From Vreelandella alkaliphila (GTDB lineage Bacteria > Pseudomonadota > Gammaproteobacteria > Pseudomonadales > Halomonadaceae), in contig NZ_JABASV010000002.1 in the NCBI RefSeq assembly GCF_016107625.1, positions 391,055 through 455,054 of the forward strand: a DNA stretch of 64,000 nucleotides, written 5' to 3'. This document shows positions 17,455 through 26,900 of the stretch, in pieces. Position 1 is the first letter of the stretch; every line of letters begins with the position of its first letter. Made by a program: the position numbers and the translations under genes. The notes beneath the pieces were generated by a model. That model was not told where the DNA came from. It searched no databases and worked only from the letters and a program-made list of their open reading frames with translations.

Positions 17455-19497
17455 TTACTGCCGCTTCGCGACCAGCGTTAGAATGTCATAGCTTGCGACC
17501 AGCTCATCATGTTGATTGGTCACCGCGACGTCCCACATCACCACGCCTTGCGGGTGTCCGTCGGGAGAAGTTCGTCCCTGATCAATCTTGCGCTTACAGG
17601 TGAGGCGAGCGCGGATAGTGTCGCCAACCAGCACCGGTGTAATAAAGCGCAGTGTATCCAAGCCGTAGTTAGCTAGTACCGGGCCTTCACCTGGGTAAAC
17701 GAACAAGCCAGCGGCTGCCGACAGTACAAAGTAGCCGTGGGCAATGCGTTGGCCAAATTGGGTCTCTTTCGCGGCAATATCGTCGAAGTGCATATAAAAG
17801 TGGTCGCCGGAAAGGCAGCCAAAATTGACGATATCGGCTTCAGTGACGGTGCGGCGGTGGGTTAACAGTGACTCGCCAACCTGCAGGTCGTCGAAATGGC
17901 GGCGGAACGGGTGGATATCGTTCTCGATCACCTTCGCGCCACGCACATACTCCCCTGTGACGGCCGCGAGCATGGTCGGAGAGCCCTGAATGGCGGTGCG
18001 TTGTAGGTAATGGTGAACAGCACGAATACCGCCGAGCTCTTCGCCGCCGCCTGCGCGGCCGGGGCCGCCATGCTTGAGCATCGGTAGCGGAGAGCCGTGA
18101 CCAGTGGACTCCTTGGCTGCCTGGGCATCCAGAATCTGCAAGCGGCCATGCTGGGCGGCCAGCACGGGGATCATTTTAGCAGCAATGGCGGGGTCTTTGG
18201 TGGTCAGCGTGGTTACTAGGCTGCCCTTGCCTTTGGCGGCGATGGTTAAAGCTTCGTCGATGCCGTTGTAGGGCATTAGCGTCGCGACGGGACCGAAAGC
18301 TTCGATGTCGTGCGCACCACCGTCGTTCAGTGGGTTGCGGTTGATCAGTAAGTGAGGAGAGATGAACGCGCCGTTTTCCACCTCCTGGCCGACAGGTTTG
18401 AAGCTGCCGTCTCTGCCAAAGACGCACTCACTAGTTTCCAGCAGCTGTTCGATCGCATGATTCACGTCTCTCAACTGGTCACGGGAAGAGAGTGCGCCCA
18501 TGCGCACGCCTTCTTGATGAGGATCACCGACGACGATGTTGGCAAGGCGCGCCGTGATTGTGTCTGCCAATGCATCGAGATGCTCGGCAGGCACTAAAAT
18601 TCGGCGGATCGCGGTGCATTTCTGGCCTGACTTGGCGGTCATCTCCTTGACCACTTCTTTGGCAAAAATCTCGAACTCTTCGTCTTCAGGACTTACATCT
18701 GGCGCCATAATGGCGCTGTTGAGCGAGTCCGCCTCGGCGTTAAACGGAATGCTCTTGGCCATGATGTTAGGGTGGCTTTTCAGCATTAGGGCAGTGCTTG
18801 CCGAGCCGGTAAAGGTGACAAAGTCCTGCTCTTCCAGGTGGTCGAGTAGGTCACCGGCTCCACCGATCACTAGTTGCAGCGCACCTTCCGGCAGCAGGCC
18901 AGAATCGTTGATGACGCGTACGGCTGCTTCGGTTAAGTAGCTCGTCGCCGTTGCCGGTTTGAAGATACACGGCATGCCTGCCAGAAAGGCGGGCGCGAAC
19001 TTCTCCAACATACCCCAGATAGGGAAGTTGAACGCATTAATATGCACCGAGACGCCGCGGCGGGGTACCAGAATGTGGGTGCCGTTGAAGTGGTTCTCTT
19101 TGCCTAATTGGGTCACTGGGCCTTCGTGGGCCACATTGCCTGAGGGCAGTTCCTTGCGGCCCGTGGAAGCGTAGGTAAACAGGGTGCCGAAACCGCCGTC
19201 GATGTCGATCCAGGAGTCGGCCTTGGTGCAGCCGGTGTGGTGAGAGATGGCATAGAGCTCACGCTTACGCTCTTGGATATAGGCGGCCAGCGCCTTAAGA
19301 ATGGCGGCCCGCTGCTGAAAATCCAGCGCCAGAATGTTCTTCACGCCGGTGTTGCGGGCGTACGCCACCGCTTCGCGGAAATTGATCTCTTCTTGGTGAG
19401 TATGCGCAACGGTGGTGCCGTTGATGGCGCTGATAAGGGCTTTGGACTCGGTTTGTCCGAGCCACTGGCCTGCGATGTAACTTTGCAAAACTGGCAT
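17455..19497 (-). CDS. paaZ: Bifunctional oxepin-CoA hydrolase / 3-oxo-5,6-dehydrosuberyl-CoA semialdehyde dehydrogenase
   Basis: This 680-residue fusion opens the oxepin-CoA ring and oxidises the resulting aldehyde. The N-terminal aldehyde dehydrogenase domain covers about 1-515, with the catalytic Cys in [11 protein letters not shown] (about residue 295) and the conserved Glu in [10 protein letters not shown]. The C-terminal MaoC-like hydratase domain covers about 540-680, including [15 protein letters not shown]. It is the last gene of the leftward paaABCDEZ operon. Length and both domains match PaaZ of Escherichia coli. Confidence 0.96.
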   Translation of the reverse strand: MPVLQSYIAGQWLGQTESKALISAINGTTVAHTHQEEINFREAVAYARNTGVKNILALDFQQRAAILKALAAYIQERKRELYAISHHTGCTKADSWIDIDGGFGTLFTYASTGRKELPSGNVAHEGPVTQLGKENHFNGTHILVPRRGVSVHINAFNFPIWGMLEKFAPAFLAGMPCIFKPATATSYLTEAAVRVINDSGLLPEGALQLVIGGAGDLLDHLEEQDFVTFTGSASTALMLKSHPNIMAKSIPFNAEADSLNSAIMAPDVSPEDEEFEIFAKEVVKEMTAKSGQKCTAIRRILVPAEHLDALADTITARLANIVVGDPHQEGVRMGALSSRDQLRDVNHAIEQLLETSECVFGRDGSFKPVGQEVENGAFISPHLLINRNPLNDGGAHDIEAFGPVATLMPYNGIDEALTIAAKGKGSLVTTLTTKDPAIAAKMIPVLAAQHGRLQILDAQAAKESTGHGSPLPMLKHGGPGRAGGGEELGGIRAVHHYLQRTAIQGSPTMLAAVTGEYVRGAKVIENDIHPFRRHFDDLQVGESLLTHRRTVTEADIVNFGCLSGDHFYMHFDDIAAKETQFGQRIAHGYFVLSAAAGLFVYPGEGPVLANYGLDTLRFITPVLVGDTIRARLTCKRKIDQGRTSPDGHPQGVVMWDVAVTNQHDELVASYDILTLVAKRQ

Positions 19498-19566
19498 TGC
19501 GTGTTCTCCCGTACAACATAAACAAAGCCGACGCAGTCGCCGGCTTGGAAGTAGGTGGACTAGGGG

Positions 19567-20649
19567 TTATACCTCGTCAAAATCGAGCACCACTTTGTCA
19601 CTGATCGGATAGCACTGGCAGGACAGTACGTAGCCGGCATCTATTTCGTAATCTTCCAAGGCGTAATTGGCGTCCATTTCCACCTCACCTTCGATGACTT
19701 TTGATTTGCAGGTGGAACACACGCCCGCCTTGCATGAGAACGGCAGGTCGGCGCCGTGCTCGTTACCCGCGTCCAAAATGTTTTGGGTATTGCGGGACAG
19801 GTTATATTCGATGGTGCGGCCGTCGATAATCACCTTGATATGCGAAGTTTCAGCCTCAAGTTGACCAGCTCTGGCTGCCTGGCGGCGCTTGGCGCCCGCT
19901 GTCGGCAGCCCAGTGGTGAACAGCTCGAAGTGCACCTTCTCCTTTGGCATTCCATGTTGAGTCAGGACATCACGCACGATCTCGGTCATCTCTTGCGGGC
20001 CACAGATAAACGCAGCATCGAGCTTGGGTACGTCTACCCAACGGTCAAACAGGGCATTGCACTTATCGGCATCGATACGACCATTGTAAAGATCGATTTC
20101 CTGCTGCTCGCGGCTGAACACGTAAATGATATTAAGGCGTTCGAGATAACGATCCTTGAGATCCTGCAGACGTTCGCGAAACAGCGTGCCCGTGGTAGAG
20201 CGGTTGCCATAAATCACGGTAAAACGACTTTTCGGCTCGCTTTCCAACGTAGTGGAAACAATCGACATGATGGGGGTGACGCCACTGCCTGCGGTCACCG
20301 CCAGATAGTGCCCTTCACGACTGGGGTCGAGAGGCACGAAGAACTTGCCCTGTGGTGGCATCACTTCCAATTGCTCCCCAGGCTGCAATTGCTGGTTGGC
20401 AAAGGTGGAGAAGCTACCACCTGGGACTAGCTTGACGGCGACTCTTAGCTCGTGTTCGTGGACGCCGGTGCAGATTGAATATGAGCGGCGGACATCCTCA
20501 CCTTCGATGTCGCGGCGCAGTGTCAGGTACTGGCCTTGGGTAAAGCGAAAGGCGTCCAGCAGATCGTCGGGAATATCGAAAGCAATGGAAACGGCATCAT
20601 GGGTTTCCTTGCGTACATCCTTGACGGTCAAGGCGTGAAATCGGCTCAT
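19567..20649 (-). CDS. paaE: 1,2-phenylacetyl-CoA epoxidase, reductase subunit
   Basis: This 360-residue reductase supplies electrons from NAD(P)H to the PaaABC di-iron epoxidase. It has an N-terminal FAD domain (RRSYSICTG about residue 56), a nucleotide-binding domain and a C-terminal plant-type [2Fe-2S] ferredoxin domain with CKAGVCSTCKSK (about 307-318) and the final Cys pair. The start at 20649 (MSRFHALTVKDV) is chosen over a longer upstream frame that would overlap paaD. The gap to paaD is 19 bp. Confidence 0.95.
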   Translation of the reverse strand: MSRFHALTVKDVRKETHDAVSIAFDIPDDLLDAFRFTQGQYLTLRRDIEGEDVRRSYSICTGVHEHELRVAVKLVPGGSFSTFANQQLQPGEQLEVMPPQGKFFVPLDPSREGHYLAVTAGSGVTPIMSIVSTTLESEPKSRFTVIYGNRSTTGTLFRERLQDLKDRYLERLNIIYVFSREQQEIDLYNGRIDADKCNALFDRWVDVPKLDAAFICGPQEMTEIVRDVLTQHGMPKEKVHFELFTTGLPTAGAKRRQAARAGQLEAETSHIKVIIDGRTIEYNLSRNTQNILDAGNEHGADLPFSCKAGVCSTCKSKVIEGEVEMDANYALEDYEIDAGYVLSCQCYPISDKVVLDFDEV

Positions 20650-20668
20650 GGGAAATGGTCTCGTCGTT

Positions 20669-21313
20669 TTACAGACACTTGAAATAGTCGAAAGGCTCCA
20701 GGCAATCGCGGCAGCGGTAGAGCGCCTTGCAAGCCGTAGAGCCGAATTCGCTGACGCGTTCGGTTGTGTTGCTGCCACATAAAGGGCAGGGCACTACCGG
20801 GTCAGACTGGCCCGTCAGGCTGCGTTTGCTAGCACTTCCCACCGGCGGCGCGATGCCGTAAGCGCGCAATTTTTCACGCCCGGTGTCGGTCAACCAATCG
20901 GTGGTCCAGGCAGGTGAAAGGCGGCGCTGAATCAGCGGGTCTGAGTAACCAGCGGCCACCAACGCTTCATGAATATGCTGTTCGATAACTTCCGTCGCCG
21001 GGCAGCCGGAGTAGGTGGGGGTCACATTGACCGCCAGCCGATCGTCCACCCAGTCGATATCGCGCACAATTCCCAGTTCAACCACGCTGACCACCGGCAC
21101 TTCTGGGTCTGGCACTTGCTCTAAAACTGCCAGCACGGCGTCGATATCGCCTTTTTCACCGGCGGGTGGCAGCCCGCGACGGTCGCTGCCGATCAAGTCA
21201 CTTGAAGGCCAGTTATCGGTAGGCCTGTTATCGATAGGTCTGTTATCGATAGGTCTGTTATCGATAGGTCCATCAATGACAGGCGCAGGCGGTGGGTTAC
21301 CAGACGGTCGCAT
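20669..21313 (-). CDS. paaD: 1,2-phenylacetyl-CoA epoxidase assembly protein PaaD, with repeat-bearing N-terminal extension
   Basis: PaaD belongs to the MIP18/SufT-like family and is thought to help mature the iron centres of the epoxidase. The conserved core (IDAVLAVLEQVPDPEVPVV onward) ends with the zinc-ribbon-like CPLCGSNTTE...YRCRDC and the family end FDYFKCL. The ATG at 21313 lies inside the last codons of paaC, giving 214 residues. That is some 45-50 longer than usual. The extra N terminus contains the five-residue unit PIDNR three times plus a degenerate PTDNW, encoded by a 15-bp tandem repeat. A later start would give a normal length, but none with a good ribosome site is evident. 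Confidence 0.9.
   Translation of the reverse strand: MRPSGNPPPAPVIDGPIDNRPIDNRPIDNRPTDNWPSSDLIGSDRRGLPPAGEKGDIDAVLAVLEQVPDPEVPVVSVVELGIVRDIDWVDDRLAVNVTPTYSGCPATEVIEQHIHEALVAAGYSDPLIQRRLSPAWTTDWLTDTGREKLRAYGIAPPVGSASKRSLTGQSDPVVPCPLCGSNTTERVSEFGSTACKALYRCRDCLEPFDYFKCL
21211..21270. repeat. 15-bp tandem repeat inside paaD (four copies)
   Basis: The unit TGTTATCGATAGGTC is repeated exactly at 21226-21240, 21241-21255 and 21256-21270. A degenerate copy AGTTATCGGTAGGCC lies at 21211-21225. It keeps the reading frame and encodes the pentapeptide PIDNR on the minus strand. Confidence 0.95.
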
Positions 21314-22124
21314 CGGGATATGCCCTCGGCAGGTATTGCATTTCCGCCAACAGAAAGCCCAGGTGCTCGGTGTGATGTCCGACTTTGCCGCCGGTATACA
21401 TCCAGGCGTCGTAGGAAGGCCGCTCCAGCGTGGCTTCCTCAAGCACCTCTTCCACCGTTGCTTTCCAGCGAGCGGCAATGGTCTCAGGATCAGGCGCGAT
21501 GCCGGCCTCTATCATGGCCTGATCAATCTCGTCGACCTGCAAGAGCTCGCCGGTGAACTGCCAAAGGTTGTCGAGCGCGCGCTGCATACGCGTGTGGCTT
21601 TCTTCGGTGCCATCGCCCAGGCGAATCACCCATTCAGAGGAGCGGCGAAGGTGGTACGTTGCTTCTTTAAGCGATTTAGCAGCCACTTCGGCAATTCGCG
21701 GGTCGCTGGACCCAGCCAAGCCATCAAGTAGATGAACGTGCCAAGCATCGAACAGGAACTGACGTCCTATGGTGTCTGCAAAGTCACCGTTGGGCTGCTC
21801 GGTGATCAACAGATTACGAAAGTCCTGGGCATCGCGGCGAAAGGCCAGATGATCGGCATCGATATTGTCAGTTACCAGGTCAGCAACCATCAGTTCAGCC
21901 GCATAGCCAAGCCAGTTGCGTGCCTGTCCGAAGAGGTCGAGCCCTACATTCATTAAGGCCAGCTCTTCTTCCAACGCTGGAGCTTTGCCACACAGCTGTG
22001 CGTGCCGCTGGCCAAGCACCAAGGCGTTGTCGCCAAGGCGTAGCAGGTAATCGGTCAGCGGTGCTTGTGTTTTTTGAGCCATGTTTTTCAGAGCAGTGTT
22101 TTTCAGAGCCATGTTTTGCATCAC
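21297..22124 (-). CDS. paaC: 1,2-phenylacetyl-CoA epoxidase, structural subunit
   Basis: This 275-residue ferritin-like subunit stabilises the catalytic PaaA. The family start LTDYLLRLGDNALVLGQRH appears near residue 24, and EQPNGDFADTIGRQFLFDAW is near 95. The C terminus ends HLGFLLAEMQYLPRAYPDA. A roughly 20-residue N-terminal extension (MALKN TALKN MAQK) is built from a 15-bp tandem repeat. It overlaps the paaD start and follows paaB by 8 bp. Confidence 0.95.
   Translation of the reverse strand: MMQNMALKNTALKNMAQKTQAPLTDYLLRLGDNALVLGQRHAQLCGKAPALEEELALMNVGLDLFGQARNWLGYAAELMVADLVTDNIDADHLAFRRDAQDFRNLLITEQPNGDFADTIGRQFLFDAWHVHLLDGLAGSSDPRIAEVAAKSLKEATYHLRRSSEWVIRLGDGTEESHTRMQRALDNLWQFTGELLQVDEIDQAMIEAGIAPDPETIAARWKATVEEVLEEATLERPSYDAWMYTGGKVGHHTEHLGFLLAEMQYLPRAYPDATVW
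22069..22113. repeat. 15-bp tandem repeat at the start of paaC (about three copies)
   Basis: The unit TTTTTCAGAGCCATG occurs at 22099-22113 and, with two changes, at 22084-22098. A more diverged copy lies at 22069-22083. On the minus strand each copy encodes the ALKN(T/M) motif and may offer alternative ATG starts. Confidence 0.85.
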
Positions 22125-22132
22125 AGCCTCCC

Positions 22133-22435
22133 TTACATGTGGCCGACTTCTTTCGGCAGTTTGTAGAAGGATGCGTGGCGATAGACCTTATCGTTAGACG
22201 GGTCAAACAGCGGCTCTTTCTCATCAGGAGAAGACGCAGTGATTTCGCTGGCCGGAACCACCCAGATGCTCACTCCTTCATTACGACGGGTGTAAAGCTC
22301 GCGGGCATTTTCGATTGCCATGCTGCGATCAGCGGCGTGTACGCTGCCGACGTGCTTGTGGTTAAGGCCGTGCTTGCTGCGTATAAAAACTTCGAAGAGG
22401 GGCCAGTCAGCCATGAGAGATGCCTCAGTGGTCAT
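22133..22435 (-). CDS. paaB: 1,2-phenylacetyl-CoA epoxidase subunit PaaB
   Basis: This 100-residue protein is of the PaaB family (typically about 95 residues). It bridges PaaAC dimers in the epoxidase. The start MTTEASLMADWPLFEVFIRS and the segment LNHKHVGSVHAADRSMA are characteristic. The gap to paaA is 78 bp and to paaC 8 bp. Confidence 0.95.
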   Translation of the reverse strand: MTTEASLMADWPLFEVFIRSKHGLNHKHVGSVHAADRSMAIENARELYTRRNEGVSIWVVPASEITASSPDEKEPLFDPSNDKVYRHASFYKLPKEVGHM

Positions 22436-22513
22436 AGGAGTCTCGCGAGACTCCCTATTGTTCTAAAAAATAGTGTTTTAAAAGTCGGGTTTTAAAAATA
22501 AGACGTTGCCAGC

Positions 22514-23500
22514 TTAGGCTGCTCGGTGTTGACGCTTGGCGGCATAAGCCACGGCGGCTTCACGCACCCAGGCACCGTTATCAATGGCGCTACGACGTGC
22601 TTCAATGCGCTCGCGGTTGCAGGGGCCGTTGCCTTTCACGACGTCGAAAAATTCCTGCCAGTCGATTTCACCGAACTCGTAGTGGCCGGTCTCTTGGTTA
22701 TATTTGAGATCCGGGTCGGGAGCGGTGCAGCCCAGCAGCTCCAGCTGCGGTACGGTTTGGTCGAGGAAGCGCTGGCGCAACTCATCGTTGCTGTGGCGTT
22801 TGATCTTCCAGGCCATCGACTGAGCACTGTTGGGTGAGTTTTCGTCGGATGGCCCGAACATCATTAGCGATGGCCACCAGAAACGGTTGATGGAGTCCTG
22901 CACCATGGCTTTCTGGTCGTCAGTGCCCTCTTGCATCATGGTCAACAGAATTTGATAACCCTGGCGCTGATGGAAGCTCTCTTCCTTGCACACGCGAATC
23001 ATGGCGCGCGCGTAGGGGCCGTAAGAGGTGCGCTGTAGCGGTACCTGATTGACGATGGCTGCGCCGTCGACCAGCCAGCCGATGGTGCCCATGTCAGCCC
23101 AGTTTAGCGTTGGGTAGTTGAAGATACTGGAGTACTTGGCGCGGCCATCGTGAAGCTTGTCGATCTCTTCGTCGCGGTCGGCACCCAGAGTTTCCATGGC
23201 GCTATAGAGGTACAGGCCATGACCCGCCTCATCCTGAATCTTGGCCATTAGCTGCAGCTTGCGCTTAAGGGTCGGCGCACGTGTCAGCCAGTTACCTTCC
23301 GGCAGCATACCGACGATCTCGGAGTGTGCGTGTTGCGAGATCTGACGGATCAACGTCTTGCGATAGGCGTCCGGCATCCAATTCTTAGGTTCTATTTTGA
23401 TTTCATCATTGATGCGCTCCTGGAACTGGCGTTCCTCAGGACCCATCTCATCAAGCGTTTTAAGTTTTTTAGAACCGGTTTCAACGAGCTGCGCGTACAT
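22514..23500 (-). CDS. paaA: 1,2-phenylacetyl-CoA epoxidase, catalytic subunit
   Basis: This 328-residue ferritin-like di-iron protein epoxidises the ring of phenylacetyl-CoA. The iron ligands fit the Glu/His pairs in [20 protein letters not shown] (about 107-126, the ExxH motif) and [14 protein letters not shown] (about 171-184, EExxH). It is the first gene of the paaABCDEZ operon, with a clear promoter at 23551-23578. Confidence 0.97.
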   Translation of the reverse strand: MYAQLVETGSKKLKTLDEMGPEERQFQERINDEIKIEPKNWMPDAYRKTLIRQISQHAHSEIVGMLPEGNWLTRAPTLKRKLQLMAKIQDEAGHGLYLYSAMETLGADRDEEIDKLHDGRAKYSSIFNYPTLNWADMGTIGWLVDGAAIVNQVPLQRTSYGPYARAMIRVCKEESFHQRQGYQILLTMMQEGTDDQKAMVQDSINRFWWPSLMMFGPSDENSPNSAQSMAWKIKRHSNDELRQRFLDQTVPQLELLGCTAPDPDLKYNQETGHYEFGEIDWQEFFDVVKGNGPCNRERIEARRSAIDNGAWVREAAVAYAAKRQHRAA

Positions 23501-23550
23501 AGAGACCTCCGCGGCGTCGGACTATCAGGGGGTTGACTTATCTTGCTTAA

Positions 23551-23578
23551 AGTATAGTGATACAAAATATTTTATCAA
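23551..23578 (-). promoter_or_regulatory. paaA promoter with overlapping palindromic operator
   Basis: On the minus strand, TTGATA (23578-23573) and TATACT (23556-23551) are separated by 16 bp. The -35 box and spacer contain a dyad TGATA-N10-TATCA. The same box pair with the same spacing occurs before paaF. A PaaX operator is the natural reading, unproven. Confidence 0.6.
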
Positions 23579-23714
23579 TAACTATTTTTGTGTGTCGCTT
23601 TAAGACTTTATGATTACGGATAAAGCCAGTGTGGTTGGTTTGTAAAGGAAAATGGGGGTAAATTAAGTGATTCTTAATGTTCTATCTTTTTTCATCAAAG
23701 CTGGCTGTTTGGGA

Positions 23715-23748
23715 ATAAAAAAGCCCTTGCAAGGGTGCCTGCAAGGGC
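23715..23748 (-). terminator. Rho-independent terminator after paaK
   Basis: On the minus strand the stem GCCCTTGCA/TGCAAGGGC (23748-23740 with 23731-23723) has an 8-nt loop and is followed by TTTTTT. It separates paaFGHIJK from paaABCDEZ within the 306-bp gap 23501-23806. Confidence 0.9.
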
Positions 23749-23806
23749 GTCGTTCTAACGTCTCAGTGTATGGCTAAACCAACCGATTAAGGCGCTAAGG
23801 AGTGAA

Positions 23807-25120
23807 TCAGCGAAGGTCCTTGACGCGTCTGGCCTTACCCAGCGAACGCATCACGCTCTCTACCTGACACACTTCAACCTGGGTGCTAATGCCAATGTAC
23901 GTCTTAATGGCATGCTGAAGCTGTTTTGCTGCTTGCTCACAGGCTACTGGATCGCGGGCGATGTCATGATGGCTCGCCTCGACCCGCACAAGCACCATAT
24001 CCATATTGCCTTGGCGGCTGACTTCGATCTCGTAGTGGGGCGAAAGCGTCGCAATCTTGAGCAGTTGCTCTTCGATCTGAGTGGGGAACACATTCACGCC
24101 GCGGATGATCAGCATGTCGTCGCTGCGACCAGTGATTTTGTCGATGCGGCGCATGGGGCGGGCGGTGCCCGGCAGTAAGCGGGTCAGGTCGCGGGTGCGG
24201 TAGCGAATCACCGGCAGGCCTTCTTTGGTTAGGGTGGTGAACACCAACTCGCCGTATTCGCCGTCTGGCAGGACGTCACCGCTGATTGGGTCGATGATCT
24301 CGGGGTAGAAATGATCTTCCCAGATGGTCGGGCCATCTTTAGTTTCCAGGCACTCCATGCCCACGCCGGGCCCCATTACTTCAGAGAGGCCGTAAATATC
24401 GAGGGCGTCAATGCCCAGGCGCTGCTCTAAGGCCGTGCGCATGCTATCGGTCCAGGGTTCGGCACCGAAAATGCCAGTGCGCAGGGGCAGTGTGCGCGGG
24501 TCGATCCCTTGTCGCTCCATCTCGTCTGCGATGTTGAGCATATACGAGGGGGTGACCATGATGATGTCCGGCTGGAAATCACGAATTAACTGAACCTGTT
24601 TCTCAGTCTGGCCGCCCGACATGGGGATGACCGCGCAGCCCAGGCGCTCGGCACCGTAATGCGCGCCCAGTCCGCCGGTGAACAGGCCGTAGCCATACGC
24701 CACATGTACTTTGTCGTTGCGGCTGCCGCCAGCGGCACGGATCGAGCGCGCCACCACATCGGACCACACATCAATGTCCTTCTGGGTGTAGCCCACCACC
24801 GTCGGTTGTCCGGTGGTGCCGCTGGAGGCATGGATGCGAACGATCTCGCTCATCGGGGTGGCCAACATGCCAAATGGGTAGTTGTCGCGCAAATCAGCCT
24901 TGGTGGTGAACGGCAGTTTGGCGAGATCTGCCAGCGTCTGAATATCGCCGGGATGTACCCCAGCCTTGTCAAAAGACTGACGGTAGAACGGCACATTGTC
25001 GTAAGCGTGCTTCAGACTCCACTTCAGGCGCTTGACCTGAGTGGCGCGCAGCTCGTCGACGCTGGCGGTTTCCAAGGGGTCGAGAGTCGCAGTGTCGATA
25101 CGCGTAGCGGGCTGATTCAT
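23807..25120 (-). CDS. paaK: Phenylacetate-CoA ligase
   Basis: This 437-residue adenylate-forming enzyme activates phenylacetate to phenylacetyl-CoA with ATP. The AMP-binding P-loop HASSGTTGQPTVVGYT lies at about residues 98-113, IYGLSEVMGPGVGMEC at about 239-254 and YRTRDLTRL at about 308. The length is normal. It is the last gene of the paaFGHIJK operon, 95 bp after paaJ, with a terminator after it. Confidence 0.97.
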   Translation of the reverse strand: MNQPATRIDTATLDPLETASVDELRATQVKRLKWSLKHAYDNVPFYRQSFDKAGVHPGDIQTLADLAKLPFTTKADLRDNYPFGMLATPMSEIVRIHASSGTTGQPTVVGYTQKDIDVWSDVVARSIRAAGGSRNDKVHVAYGYGLFTGGLGAHYGAERLGCAVIPMSGGQTEKQVQLIRDFQPDIIMVTPSYMLNIADEMERQGIDPRTLPLRTGIFGAEPWTDSMRTALEQRLGIDALDIYGLSEVMGPGVGMECLETKDGPTIWEDHFYPEIIDPISGDVLPDGEYGELVFTTLTKEGLPVIRYRTRDLTRLLPGTARPMRRIDKITGRSDDMLIIRGVNVFPTQIEEQLLKIATLSPHYEIEVSRQGNMDMVLVRVEASHHDIARDPVACEQAAKQLQHAIKTYIGISTQVEVCQVESVMRSLGKARRVKDLR

Positions 25121-25215
25121 CAGGGTCTCCGGTCAAGCAAATTGTTATTGGGCTAACGTTTTATGAGTGAGCCATGGTTAGGGTAACGATTTGATTAATG
25201 GTTTGAATAATGGGC

Positions 25216-26421
25216 CTATAAGCGCTCGATGATCAGAGCAATGCCCTGTCCGACACCGATACACATGGTGCATAGTGCAAAGCGTCCTTGCCGACGTTCG
25301 AGCTCATGCAGTGCCGTGGTGACCAACCGAGCGCCGCTCATACCCAGCGGATGTCCGAGTGCAATGGCGCCCCCATTGGGATTAACATGTTCGGCATCAT
25401 CGCTAAGGCCCAAGTCGCGCATGACTGCCAACGCCTGAGCAGCAAAGGCTTCATTGAGTTCGATCACGTCCATTTGGTCGAGGGTAAGCCCGGTCTGGGC
25501 AAGCACCTTGCGAGTGGCGGGAGAGGGGCCGAACCCCATAATGCGCGGTTCCACACCAGCGGTGGCCATACCCACCACACGAGCGCGTGGCGTGAGGCTG
25601 AAACGTTCAGCCTGCTCGGCAGATGCCAACAGCAGCGCACAGGCGCCATCGTTAACCCCCGATGCATTACCTGCTGTTACGCTGCCGCCTTCGCGGAAAG
25701 GCGTGGGTAGCTTGGCAAGCTGCTCGGCGGTTGTGGTAGCGCGCGGGTGCTCATCGGTATCCACCACCAGCGGGTCTTGTTTGCGGCGGGGGATTTCGAC
25801 CGGAACAATCTCTTCGGCCAAGCGGCCAGCCTCGATAGCGGCGGCGGTACGCTGCTGGCTGCGCAGGGCGAAGGCGTCCTGGTCTTCCCGGGAAATGCCA
25901 AATTGTTCAGCCACGTTTTCAGCGGTTTCGGGCATTGAGTCCACGCCAAACTGAGCTTTCATGGCGCGATTGATAAAGCGCCAGCCGATGGTGGTGTCGA
26001 AAATATCGGCTTGGCGTGAGAAGGCTTGTTCGGCCTTGCCCATCACGAAGGGTGCCCGGGACATCGACTCCACCCCTCCGGCGATCATCAACCCTGCTTC
26101 GCCGGTCTTAATTGTGCGGGCGGCATTGCCTATTGCATCCATACCAGACCCGCAAAGCCGGTTAATGGTGGTGCCGGGCACCTCGGCCGGCAGCCCGGCC
26201 AGCAGCGCGGACATGCGCGCCACGTTACGGTTATCTTCACCCGCCTGGTTGGCGCAGCCGTAAAAGATATCGTCAATCAGCGACCAATCGACACCTGGGT
26301 TGCGTTCCCTCAGGGTGCGCATGGGAATGGCCCCCAGGTCATCGGCACGCATACCCGAAAGCGCGCCGCCGTAGCGACCTATTGGGGTGCGAATGGCATC
26401 AATAATCAGCGCGTCTTTCAT
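25216..26421 (-). CDS. paaJ: 3-oxoadipyl-CoA / 3-oxo-5,6-dehydrosuberyl-CoA thiolase
   Basis: This 401-residue thiolase performs both cleavage steps of the pathway. The catalytic Cys lies in [16 protein letters not shown] (about residue 90). The C-terminal His and Cys lie in [17 protein letters not shown] and [12 protein letters not shown]. The start overlaps the paaI stop by 4 nt (ATGA). The enzyme type fits both pcaF and paaJ; the surrounding paa operon decides for paaJ. Confidence 0.95.
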   Translation of the reverse strand: MKDALIIDAIRTPIGRYGGALSGMRADDLGAIPMRTLRERNPGVDWSLIDDIFYGCANQAGEDNRNVARMSALLAGLPAEVPGTTINRLCGSGMDAIGNAARTIKTGEAGLMIAGGVESMSRAPFVMGKAEQAFSRQADIFDTTIGWRFINRAMKAQFGVDSMPETAENVAEQFGISREDQDAFALRSQQRTAAAIEAGRLAEEIVPVEIPRRKQDPLVVDTDEHPRATTTAEQLAKLPTPFREGGSVTAGNASGVNDGACALLLASAEQAERFSLTPRARVVGMATAGVEPRIMGFGPSPATRKVLAQTGLTLDQMDVIELNEAFAAQALAVMRDLGLSDDAEHVNPNGGAIALGHPLGMSGARLVTTALHELERRQGRFALCTMCIGVGQGIALIIERL

Positions 26422-26900
26422 CGGTTATCTCCAGCAGCAGTATTTTCTGCGTCAGTGTCTTCCAAGCGGCGTACGCTGCCGCGAATTTTGTAGGAACGCC
26501 CGCGGAACAAGGCAACGGTATCGCCGTGCTGATTGCGCAGCGTGATGTCATAAATGCCGGTGCGCCCACGGCGGCTGCGCTCTTCGGCGGTGGCGGTCAG
26601 TTCGTCACCTAGCTGGCCAGGGCCGAGATAGTCGATGCTGCAGCCTGAGGCTACCGTGGCCTCATCGTAGCTGTTGCAGGCAAACGCAAAGGCGGAATCG
26701 GCCAGGGCAAACAGAAACCCGCCATGGCAGTTGCCGTGACCCTGCACCATATCCTGGCGCACGGTCATGGTCAGTTCTGCAAAGCCGGGGGCGACACGGG
26801 TAATGCGCATGCCCAACCCTTGGCTGGCATGGTCACGGGCAAACATTGCCTCGGCACAGGCTTCCGCCAGTTGCTGTGGGGTCAGTTGGGAATCACTCAT
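26418..26900 (-). CDS. paaI: Hydroxyphenylacetyl-CoA thioesterase
   Basis: This 160-residue hotdog-fold thioesterase is thought to rescue CoA from dead-end thioesters in the phenylacetate pathway. The catalytic region is [20 protein letters not shown] (about residues 54-73), with the conserved His-Gly-Gly and Asp. It overlaps the end of paaH by 8 nt and the start of paaJ by 4 nt, so the three are tightly coupled. Confidence 0.95.
   Translation of the reverse strand: MSDSQLTPQQLAEACAEAMFARDHASQGLGMRITRVAPGFAELTMTVRQDMVQGHGNCHGGFLFALADSAFAFACNSYDEATVASGCSIDYLGPGQLGDELTATAEERSRRGRTGIYDITLRNQHGDTVALFRGRSYKIRGSVRRLEDTDAENTAAGDNR

Noticed and set aside
19567..20778. Longer version of PaaE starting at 20778
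   Set aside because: The added 43 residues would overlap the conserved end of paaD in another frame and do not resemble PaaE; the start at 20649 gives the family length.
21211..21270. Repeats with TATCGATA considered as a CRISPR or iteron array
   Set aside because: The units are directly adjacent without spacers, keep the paaD reading frame and are only 15 bp; no cas or replication genes are near.
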